DNA of 9,272 nucleotides from Pyrodictiaceae archaeon (lineage in GTDB: Archaea; Thermoproteota; Thermoprotei_A; Sulfolobales; Pyrodictiaceae), in contig JALTYD010000076.1 of NCBI GenBank assembly GCA_027046525.1, positions 3,801 to 13,072 of the forward strand. Reading direction: 5' to 3'. Below are positions 1 to 5,605 of this stretch, in pieces. The notes below the pieces were generated by a model, which worked only from the letters and a program-made list of their open reading frames with translations, ran no database searches and was not told the DNA's origin. The stretch's first letter is position 1; every line of letters begins with the position of its first letter. Made by a program: the position numbers and the translations under genes.

Positions 1-302
1 ATGCTACAGCTAGGATAAAAATATTCAAACTCTATCTGAGTAAGCTGAAGATAAGCCCAGATATAGACTTTGACTATCTAGCTAGACTAACTGACGGCTA
101 TAGTGCTAGCGATATAAGAGATATAGTAATGGAAGCTCATCTACGTACAATAAGAGAGCTTTTTATCAGAGGTGGTGGTACTGGAGAGCCCCGACCTATA
201 GGCATGGAAGATCTAGTACAAGCTATAAAAGCTAGAAAACCAAGTATAAGTAATGAGATGATTAAAGCATTTGAACAATGGTATAGGAAATTCGGAGGAT
301 AA
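1..302 (+). CDS. AAA+ ATPase of Cdc48/Vps4 type, C-terminal end (5' partial)
   Basis: The gene enters from the left edge; codons run from base 3, giving 99 visible residues and a TAA stop. Only the helical lid of the AAA+ domain and the C-terminal tail are present. Visible landmarks are the lid segment with IFKLYLSKLKISPDIDFDYL at about 8-26, the sensor-2 type motif GYSASDIRDIV at 32-42, and a tail with PRPIGMEDLVQAIKARKPSI at about 63-82 ending in W-Y-R-K-F-G-G. This lid-plus-tail layout is typical of archaeal Cdc48/p97 and Vps4/CdvC-like ATPases, which use ATP to unfold or remodel protein assemblies in the cytoplasm. Walker A and B lie outside the window, so I cannot separate a Cdc48-like protein from a Vps4-like one. 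The gene converges with the next one, with only three bases between their stops. Confidence 0.85.
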   Translation, partial: ATARIKIFKLYLSKLKISPDIDFDYLARLTDGYSASDIRDIVMEAHLRTIRELFIRGGGTGEPRPIGMEDLVQAIKARKPSISNEMIKAFEQWYRKFGG

Positions 303-305
303 TAA

Positions 306-1250
306 CTACCATACAATTATCTCTCTGACTAGTTTTCTCCTCTTCTTATGCCCTACTAGTATATTTCTGAGTTCTTTTCCACACTTCCAGCACTTCATAA
401 TACTATTATCTCTCTTAGAGAGTATTGTTGTACTCCAAGGTTTTCTATCTATATTAATAGCACCACAGCTACTACAGATAGTATCAAGTGTTGAATAACT
501 AGTATCACCCCATACATACACATTATGATATTCCTTCCTCAGCTTCCGCGCAAGACTAATAGCTCTACTAAGTATATCTTCACTACTATCTATAGGTACT
601 ATGTGGATAGGTATATCATGGTGATCTTCTAAGAGACTACTAACAATAATGTTACACTTCTTAGTAGCATCATAGAGTACATGGACTTCTACAATTCTAA
701 ACAACTCAGTAGCAATATCTAGTATACTTACTATATTCTCTATACCTAGTGGTTTTTCGACACATATTGTGTACTCGAACAATAGTCCATCATAGTATCT
801 ACTCGCTTCTCTCAATCTATCTGCTGAAACAACTCCTGTAGTCTTAGCGACAAAATAGCTTGGTGATTTACTGCCAAGTACTCTATGTATATTCTCTGGG
901 AGATCAACTACCCAGTTATTTATAAGTGGTTCTCCTCCATCAACTAGTACTATATCTACATCGTAGAATTTTAATCTCTCTATAACACTATTATCCAACA
1001 GTCTTGTAACAGAAACTCTAGGATCTACAATATCAGCCCACCAGCAACTACTACAAATCCATGGCGAGCCAGGTACAACTAGTCTAGAAGCAGTACTACC
1101 TACACCTATATGGAATAAAGGAATATCTTCTACATCGAGAACACTCAAATACAAAGCTCTCCAGCTATATAAGTCTCCTCTCTCTACATCTACTACTCCA
1201 CATAACCCAATACCACTGCTGCATCTAGCTATACACCTCCTACAGACCAA
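306..1250 (-). CDS. Divergent AmmeMemoRadiSam-type radical SAM protein, first cluster cysteine replaced by Ser
   Basis: This 314-residue protein follows the layout of the archaeal AmmeMemoRadiSam radical SAM family (relatives of pyruvate formate-lyase activating enzyme; in vivo substrate not settled). An N-terminal cysteine set is present at C3, C6, C10 and C17, then PLFHI at 44-48, the cluster region at 60-73, the radical SAM signature GGEP at 105-108, and a C-terminal zinc ribbon at C259, C262, C287 and C290. In the family the cluster motif reads G-C-x3-C-x2-C-Q-N-W. Here it reads PGSPWICSSCWWADI, so Ser62 takes the place of the first cysteine while C66 and C69 remain. Standard [4Fe-4S]/SAM chemistry is therefore doubtful. 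The start is TTG at 1250, with GGAG five bases upstream, and the gene overlaps the upstream gene by 11 bases, which indicates translational coupling. Family assignment is fairly sure; activity is not. Confidence 0.72.
   Translation of the reverse strand: MVCRRCIARCSSGIGLCGVVDVERGDLYSWRALYLSVLDVEDIPLFHIGVGSTASRLVVPGSPWICSSCWWADIVDPRVSVTRLLDNSVIERLKFYDVDIVLVDGGEPLINNWVVDLPENIHRVLGSKSPSYFVAKTTGVVSADRLREASRYYDGLLFEYTICVEKPLGIENIVSILDIATELFRIVEVHVLYDATKKCNIIVSSLLEDHHDIPIHIVPIDSSEDILSRAISLARKLRKEYHNVYVWGDTSYSTLDTICSSCGAINIDRKPWSTTILSKRDNSIMKCWKCGKELRNILVGHKKRRKLVREIIVW
333..347 (+). terminator. Pyrimidine-rich tract after the AAA+ gene, possible archaeal terminator
   Basis: A run of T and C with T4 at its start lies 30 bases past the AAA+ stop codon. 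Archaeal RNA polymerase terminates at U-rich tracts without a hairpin. The tract sits inside the 3' end of the convergent radical-SAM-like gene, where it also encodes part of the basic C-terminal tail, so the T-richness may be only coding. Confidence 0.25.
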
Positions 1251-1524
1251 TTTTTCTCCACCTACATACTTCCTTCATAACATCTTTGATCCTCTCTATT
1301 ATGTCTAGGTAGTCTCTCTCCCATGCTGGATTAACTCTAAATACACAGTTGTCTTCGTAGATATGTATAGAGCCTAATAGTTTTTCACTATACATAACTA
1401 GTAAGTTAGAAGCATGTCTAGCTACATAGAAACCTAGACTCTCTAAGATTCTCGCAATAGTCTCTGCAACTTCTATAGTTGAAAATACTCTACGAGTAGA
1501 TGAAATACTAGATCTTCTAGCCAA
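1240..1524 (-). CDS. Uncharacterised 94-residue protein, co-transcribed with the radical-SAM-like gene
   Basis: I do not recognise this family. The protein is a small soluble one with no membrane segment. It has a basic, Ser-rich N-terminus, a helix-like stretch with TIEVAETIARILESLGFYVA at about 16-35, then a probable beta strand pair (about 38-63, including LLVMY and SIHIYEDNCVFRV), and a C-terminal helix ending in two Lys/Arg-rich turns. The region from about 16 to 90 could be a small alpha/beta fold. The start given is a TTG, and there is no ATG before residue 44, so the first 10-15 residues are uncertain. It overlaps the downstream radical-SAM-like gene by 11 bases, so the two proteins may act together. 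Coding status is supported by codon use like its neighbours and by the coupled start of the next gene. Confidence 0.6.
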   Translation of the reverse strand: MARRSSISSTRRVFSTIEVAETIARILESLGFYVARHASNLLVMYSEKLLGSIHIYEDNCVFRVNPAWERDYLDIIERIKDVMKEVCRWRKIGL

Positions 1525-1607
1525 CCCTAGATACCCACTAGCTACTCAAACAATAGTAGAATAGATAGAGAATAAATACAGTTTACCCCACTCAAGTATA
1601 TAGCTAA
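1525..1607. promoter_or_regulatory. Divergent intergenic region with shared TATA-like element
   Basis: The 83 bases between two divergent genes contain AATAAATA at 1571-1578 (TATTTATT on the other strand). Its centre lies about 33 bases before the + strand start at 1608, which would suit a transcript with a very short leader. It is about 51 bases from the - strand start, so it fits that gene less well. I see no clear Shine-Dalgarno site for the + gene, in keeping with leaderless or near-leaderless translation. Assignment rests on base pattern and spacing only. Confidence 0.35.
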
Positions 1608-1955
1608 TTGGTGACACCAATACAGACAAATAGGGAAAAGAAAGATCTAATTACTATATTCAAGAAAATACTATGTAGATATCTCCGAGACAGAGGACAT
1701 ATAATATTCAGCATGGTAGATACTACTGGCCAGGATAAACTAAAGATAGCCCTACTAGGACTATGGAGACGCCATAAATCCGAGGAAACAGGCTACGACA
1801 AATTTAACCACATAATAGAAGATATACTTTCAGATTCTAAACTCTTGGAGAAACTAAGAGAACTAGGTATAATAGAAGTACACATAGATGTAGAAGAACC
1901 ACATCTAGTTGTAGAGACGAGCAAACTGAGAGAGATATGTAAAAACCAAGAATAA
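1608..1955 (+). CDS. Uncharacterised 115-residue protein
   Basis: I do not recognise this protein. It is soluble and highly charged, with a Lys-rich N-terminus (about residues 9-28), a central part with Trp, Arg and Lys at about 53-57 (LWRRHK), and a C-terminal part rich in Glu and Ile/Val that looks like two beta strands (IIEVHIDV at about 88-95 and PHLVVETS near 98-105). It has one cysteine at about 23 and one near the end, and no zinc motif. An in-frame TAA lies directly before the TTG at 1608, so translation must start at this TTG, at the GTG that follows at 1611, or later; there is no ATG before residue 36. It ends 16 bases before the stop of the convergent acetyltransferase gene. Codon use matches the neighbours, which favours a real gene. 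Confidence 0.5.
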   Translation: MVTPIQTNREKKDLITIFKKILCRYLRDRGHIIFSMVDTTGQDKLKIALLGLWRRHKSEETGYDKFNHIIEDILSDSKLLEKLRELGIIEVHIDVEEPHLVVETSKLREICKNQE

Positions 1956-1971
1956 AACAGTGCATACTACT

Positions 1972-2550
1972 CTATCTAGGGAGTTTTACAGATAATTTAA
2001 CACCTTTACTGACAAGTATTTCTCTTGCTTTCTCAATAGCACTATCGACTAGCAGATAGCCAGCTACTACATCACTATAAGATAGTGTCCTACGACCACC
2101 CAGTCTATCTAGTATGCTAAACATAGGTGTATTAGATGCATGAATATAGCCTACTATTTCTTTTACACCTCTACTATGTGCGATAAGTAGGAGTGTATAC
2201 AATAGAGTAGTACCTATACATAAACCTCTATAATCCTCAGAGACTGTAATAGCTGCTTCACATTTATCTCTCCCAAGTCTGTATAACTCACCTACACCTA
2301 CAATTCTATCTCTATACTCAGCAATAATACCTAGAGCAGATTCACTAGAACTAATCATTCTATCTACTATAGATCTAAAATCTTTTGTGTACGAGAGAAA
2401 CCGGAGAGAAATAGATGTCTCAGATAGATTCTCGAAAAACCTGACTAGTTTTTCTCGATCTCTCCAAGATGCTAATCTAACACGGATAGATCCTAGTCTA
2501 GGAATATATGCTTCTAATACAATACGGTTATCTCCCAACTCGTATTCCAC
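1972..2550 (-). CDS. GNAT family N-acetyltransferase
   Basis: The protein has 192 residues, usual for a single GNAT domain, and would transfer an acetyl group from acetyl-CoA to an amine in the cytoplasm. The segment with SETSISLRFLSY at about 43-54 resembles the N-terminal helix region of the Pat/AcuA-like protein lysine acetyltransferases. The acetyl-CoA binding motif A is at 103-117: a strand, then YRGLCIGTTLL. In most GNAT proteins the pyrophosphate loop is R/Q-x-x-G-x-G/A; here the first glycine is Cys111. The conserved Asn of motif B is probably N140 (HASNTPMF). The start is GTG at 2550; no stronger alternative is in frame close by. Regulation of acyl-CoA synthetases by Pat enzymes is known in bacteria and archaea, but this gene is 5 kb from the synthetase here, so any link is speculation. 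The substrate is unknown. Confidence 0.8.
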   Translation of the reverse strand: MEYELGDNRIVLEAYIPRLGSIRVRLASWRDREKLVRFFENLSETSISLRFLSYTKDFRSIVDRMISSSESALGIIAEYRDRIVGVGELYRLGRDKCEAAITVSEDYRGLCIGTTLLYTLLLIAHSRGVKEIVGYIHASNTPMFSILDRLGGRRTLSYSDVVAGYLLVDSAIEKAREILVSKGVKLSVKLPR

Positions 2551-2617
2551 ACTTCTATATCTCTAGACTAGGATCTAAATAATAATCGAAGTCTATGATA
2601 TACGAGGAGAAAACTAA
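2551..2617. promoter_or_regulatory. Divergent promoter region, acetyltransferase and TrmY-like genes
   Basis: An AT-rich core, CTAAATAATAAT at 2575-2586, can be read as a TATA-like element on both strands. It lies about 38 bases before the + start at 2618 and about 30 bases before the - start at 2550, so it may serve both directions. The + gene has a clear Shine-Dalgarno site, GAGGAGA at 2604-2610, seven to eight bases before its ATG. The - gene has no clear site, suggesting a leaderless transcript. Confidence 0.4.
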
Positions 2618-3178
2618 ATGCTCTCTAAGATATACGATGTAGTATGGCTACTATATAGTAGAAAGCCCAGTGGAGATCCGCCTAGGCGGTGGAAAGGTTT
2701 AGTAGGTTATGGTCGACTCGATATAGTTGCAAGAGCACTACTAGCTTCACACTATATCAGCTTCAACATCGACAATAACTCAGCCCTCCTACTATACCTA
2801 GATGACAAACATAGCCCCCAACTCTTATACCTAGAGCCGCACTGTATGCCTACTAAGATGAAATACGAGCATGAATCAGCTCAGTTCCTCCTACGAGTAC
2901 TAAGAAGAGAGACTAACTGTGTAATTGATAATGATCCACCAACTCTACTGGGAGTAGTAAAACGGCTCTCTAGCACAGGATATAGAGTAGTACAACTAGC
3001 TGAGAACGAAGAACTACTAACAAGCCACCTACCCCAGACTCTCTATGTACTCGGGACACATATAGATCCACCACGGCTAGAAGGTATAGAGAGACGGAGT
3101 ATAGGTCCTTTCAGCTACTTGACGAGCCATGTCATCGCGTATATAAATATTGTACTCAGAAAGATACCTAGTTTATAG
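2618..3178 (+). CDS. trmY: TrmY-like tRNA (pseudouridine(54)-N(1))-methyltransferase
   Basis: This 186-residue protein resembles TrmY, the SPOUT-family enzyme that uses S-adenosylmethionine to make N1-methylpseudouridine at position 54 of the T-loop in archaeal tRNAs. Landmarks in family order are GRLDIVARALLAS at 32-44 (family pattern GR-D--CR), the helical region with SAQFLLRVLRR at 88-98, the strand GYRVVQL at 121-127 after a Pro-rich turn, and the C-terminal knot region with YVLGTHIDPP at 143-152 and SIGPFSYLTSHVIAYI at 161-176. The family usually has LGDH in the SAM loop; here it is LGTH, so Asp is replaced by Thr147. Length is slightly under the usual 195-205. ATG at 2618 with GAGGAGA in front makes the start secure. 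Identification comes from remembered motifs, not a search; a related DUF358-type SPOUT enzyme remains possible. Confidence 0.72.
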   Translation: MLSKIYDVVWLLYSRKPSGDPPRRWKGLVGYGRLDIVARALLASHYISFNIDNNSALLLYLDDKHSPQLLYLEPHCMPTKMKYEHESAQFLLRVLRRETNCVIDNDPPTLLGVVKRLSSTGYRVVQLAENEELLTSHLPQTLYVLGTHIDPPRLEGIERRSIGPFSYLTSHVIAYINIVLRKIPSL

Positions 3179-3255
3179 CACCACCTATATAGGCTGAAAG
3201 AGGATACTGTATTTATTTACATGATACCTATATTGTCTAATACGGTATTGCCTCC
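3179..3255 (+). promoter_or_regulatory. Promoter of the acyl-CoA operon with paired palindromes around the TATA box
   Basis: A TATA-like run, TTTATTTA at 3212-3219, is centred about 40 bases before the dehydrogenase start and predicts a leader of about 15 bases. Two nearly identical palindromes of the form ATAC-N-GTAT flank it: 3204-3212 (centre T), abutting the TATA box where transcription factor B binds, and 3240-3248 (centre G; arms extend to 3239-3249), near the expected transcription start. Their centres are 36 bases apart. A third palindrome, CCTATATAGG, is at 3184-3193. Sites on both sides of a TATA box are where an archaeal repressor would block assembly of the transcription complex. 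No Shine-Dalgarno site precedes the TTG. Confidence 0.45.
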
Positions 3256-4395
3256 TTGTCCGAGAAAACATTCTTAATAAGAAATGTTGCCCGCGAATTT
3301 GCTGAAAAGTATCTAAAGCCTGTTGCAAAGAAAATAGACGAAGAGAATAGAATCCCAGAAGATATTATTAATAAAGCTAGAGAAATGGGCTTCTTCGCAC
3401 TAAGAGTACCAGAAGAATATGGAGGCCCAGGACTATCACTACAGGAGAGTGTATCAGTAGTAGAAGAACTTGCATATGCGAGTAGCGCACTAGCTATTAT
3501 GTCAGTAGTTAGTGGAGATATGGTTGCATACCCGATTATGAGATACGGTACAGATGAGCAGAAAGAAAAATACTTATCACTACTAGGTAGAGGTGGAATA
3601 GGAGCATTTGCACTTACAGAACCATGCTGTGGTAGTGATGCAGCTGCAATAGAGACTAGAGCTACTAGAGAAGGAGACTACTATGTCATAACTGGGCAGA
3701 AGATATTTATAACAAATGCACCATATGCTGATTTCTTCCTAGTAGCTGCTAGGACTGGCCGTCCTGAAGACAGACATAGAGGTGTATCATTGTTCATCCT
3801 AGATAAATCACCATGTATTAAAATCTCTAAAATGGAGATGATGGGCTATCGAGGTAGTGGTACAAGTACTCTCTACCTAGAAGACTGCAGAGTACCTACT
3901 AGTAACATTATTGGGCGAGAAAACGAAGGCTTCAAGAAGATAATGATGGCTCTAAACGAGGGTAGGATAACTACAGCAGCAACAGGGCTAGGGATTATGA
4001 GAGCAGCATTCGACTTAGCATTTGAATACTCTAATCAGAGGAAGAGTATGGGTAAACTACTCATAGACCACCAGATGGTTCAATATATGTTATCTGAGAT
4101 GGCTACATTAATTGAAGCATCAAGACTACTTATATACGAGGCAGCTAGAGCCTCAGACGAGAATAGGAGTGATCTACCAAAACTATCTAGTATGGCAAAA
4201 CTGTTTACAGCTAAGAGCGGCGTAGATGTAGTAAGAATGGCTATGCAGATACTAGGAGGAATAGGCTATAGTAGAGATAGTGACGTAGAGAGACTATACA
4301 GAGATATTAAGATGATAGAGATTGGTGATGGAACAAACGAAGTCCAGCGAATGGTGATTATTAGAAGTCTACAAGGCCGTATTAGGCTAGAATAG
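3256..4395 (+). CDS. Acyl-CoA dehydrogenase, FAD-dependent, with Asp at the catalytic base position
   Basis: The protein has 379 residues, full length for an acyl-CoA dehydrogenase, which forms the alpha,beta-double bond of an acyl-CoA and passes electrons to an electron-transfer flavoprotein. The N-terminal helical domain runs to about 115. The first family signature, ALTEPCCGSD at about 118-127, has two cysteines where Gly-Ala is usual. The middle beta domain covers about 120-225, with WIT/FIT-type FAD contact KIFITNA near 149-155. The C-terminal helical domain has the second signature QILGGIGYSRDSDVERLYRD at about 330-349. In short- and medium-chain enzymes the base is Glu in E-G-T; here the sequence is IGDGTNEVQR, so the residue is Asp358. 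The alternative base position of isovaleryl-CoA dehydrogenase is Gly here (EGR). The only usable start is TTG at 3256. It leads the thiolase/DUF35 operon, so it probably makes an enoyl-CoA for that pathway. Confidence 0.92.
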   Translation: MSEKTFLIRNVAREFAEKYLKPVAKKIDEENRIPEDIINKAREMGFFALRVPEEYGGPGLSLQESVSVVEELAYASSALAIMSVVSGDMVAYPIMRYGTDEQKEKYLSLLGRGGIGAFALTEPCCGSDAAAIETRATREGDYYVITGQKIFITNAPYADFFLVAARTGRPEDRHRGVSLFILDKSPCIKISKMEMMGYRGSGTSTLYLEDCRVPTSNIIGRENEGFKKIMMALNEGRITTAATGLGIMRAAFDLAFEYSNQRKSMGKLLIDHQMVQYMLSEMATLIEASRLLIYEAARASDENRSDLPKLSSMAKLFTAKSGVDVVRMAMQILGGIGYSRDSDVERLYRDIKMIEIGDGTNEVQRMVIIRSLQGRIRLE

Positions 4396-4435
4396 TTTTA
4401 TTTTCGATAAAATCGAATATAATGGTGGTCAGATC
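4396..4435 (+). promoter_or_regulatory. Short intergenic with T-rich tract and inverted repeat before the first thiolase-like gene
   Basis: The 40-base gap holds a T-rich stretch at 4396-4404 and a perfect inverted repeat, TTCGAT-AAA-ATCGAA, at 4403-4417. A ribosome binding site, GGTGGTC at 4424-4430, precedes the TTG start by five bases. The T-rich stretch is centred about 36 bases before the start and could be a weak internal promoter or partial terminator, and the repeat a regulator site. It is the longest gap inside the run of five genes, so expression of the dehydrogenase could be partly separate from the rest. Confidence 0.3.
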
Positions 4436-5593
4436 TTGACAAGTAGTAGAGTAGGTATTATTAGCATAGGATGGTATGGGTTTTCTCCATCAACACCTGA
4501 GGTATCTTTTAGAGAAATGATGTTTGAGTCAAGTAATAGAGCATACAGTGCAGTTGGCATAGATCCTAGGAAGGAAGTAGATGCATTCGTAGTATGTCAA
4601 GAAGACTACTGGGAGGGTATAGCTATTACTAACGAGTTCGCGCCAGAGCCTCTGGGAGGTGTACTAAGACCAACAGTAACTATCGCTGGCGATGGACTAC
4701 AGTGTATTGTAACAGCATACCAGCTTATCAAGACAGGCTACTTCGATATAGTAGCTGTTGAAGCACATTCAAAAGCAAGTAATATAGCTACATTATCAAA
4801 AATATACGAGATAGCACTAGACCCCCACTATGTCAGGCCTCTCTACGCTAAGAACCCACTATTCCTAGCAGGACTAGAAGCTAGAGCCTATATGGAGAGA
4901 ACAGGCGCTGAGAAATACCATCTTGCTCTAGTAGCTGTGAAGAACAAGAATAATGGTCTAAATAATCCTAGAGCATCATATGCTACACCACTAGATCTAG
5001 AAGATGTAGTAGAAAGTAAACCAGTGATAGACCCACTAACTAGCTATGAGATAGCACCATTTGTAGATGTATCTATAACATTCCTACTAGCTGGAGAAGA
5101 ATCTGCTAGAAAGTTTACAGATACTCCTATATGGATTGAAGGTGTAGGCTGGTCGACAGAAACAGGGACAGGAGCTATAGCATGGCACGAGTGGGGGAGA
5201 ATGAGATTCTTGAGAGATGCAGCTAACCAAGCGTATAGAATAGCAGGTATAAGTAATCCAGCTAGGTCATTTGATTTCGCAGAAGTAGAGGATAGATTTA
5301 GCTATGCAGAACTAGTAGCTCTAGAAGAACTAAAACTAGCACAGGAAGGTACTGCTCATATACTACTCGAATCAGGAGATTTTGACATAGATGGCTACCT
5401 ACCTGTAAACCCCAGCGGAGGTAGTTTATCAATAGGTGTTGCTCTAGAAGCTACTGGCTTAGTAAGAATCCTAGAAGCAACACTAAGACTATGGAGTATG
5501 GAGCTAGTAGAGGAAGCTGAGGGTAGAGCAGTAGTAGCTTCTTGGAGAGGTATTCCAAGTTTTTCTGGAGGAGTAGTTGTACTAAGTCTATAG
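4436..5593 (+). CDS. Thiolase-fold protein without the catalytic Cys/His residues (SCP2/lipid-transfer type), first copy
   Basis: The protein has 385 residues, usual for an SCP2-type thiolase, and is recognisable from the helix AYQLIKTGYFDIVAVEAH at 94-111, the motif RFSYAELVALEEL at 287-299 (family HDCFT--EL-A-E), and VNPSGGSLSIGVALEATG at 324-341 (family NPSGG---GHPIGATG). Counting back 20 residues from the conserved Asp104, the nucleophilic cysteine is replaced by Ala84 in IAGDG. The His of HDCF is replaced by Glu285 and the His of GHP by Val335. A cysteine does occur at 90 but is six residues too late. It therefore cannot work as a normal thiolase. It shares TDTPIW-x-EG-x-GW (229-239) with the next protein, so the two are paralogues, probably a heteromeric pair. 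Start is TTG at 4436 behind GGTGGTC. Possible roles are a CoA-ester aldolase like Ltp2 or a structural partner of the second copy. Confidence 0.82.
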   Translation: MTSSRVGIISIGWYGFSPSTPEVSFREMMFESSNRAYSAVGIDPRKEVDAFVVCQEDYWEGIAITNEFAPEPLGGVLRPTVTIAGDGLQCIVTAYQLIKTGYFDIVAVEAHSKASNIATLSKIYEIALDPHYVRPLYAKNPLFLAGLEARAYMERTGAEKYHLALVAVKNKNNGLNNPRASYATPLDLEDVVESKPVIDPLTSYEIAPFVDVSITFLLAGEESARKFTDTPIWIEGVGWSTETGTGAIAWHEWGRMRFLRDAANQAYRIAGISNPARSFDFAEVEDRFSYAELVALEELKLAQEGTAHILLESGDFDIDGYLPVNPSGGSLSIGVALEATGLVRILEATLRLWSMELVEEAEGRAVVASWRGIPSFSGGVVVLSL

Positions 5594-5605
5594 AGGTGTT
5601 AGTCT

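Noticed and set aside
271..498. Open + strand frame of 75 codons with a hydrophobic stretch, resembling a small membrane protein
   Set aside because: It is antisense to the zinc-ribbon end of the radical-SAM-like gene, which has clear family motifs; the hydrophobic look comes from complementing Lys/Glu-rich codons.
4703..4705. Cys90 of the first thiolase-like protein as a displaced nucleophile
   Set aside because: It is six residues past the nucleophile position when counted from the conserved helix and Asp104 with no gap, which would place it on the helix away from the CoA end; kept only as a point to check in a model.
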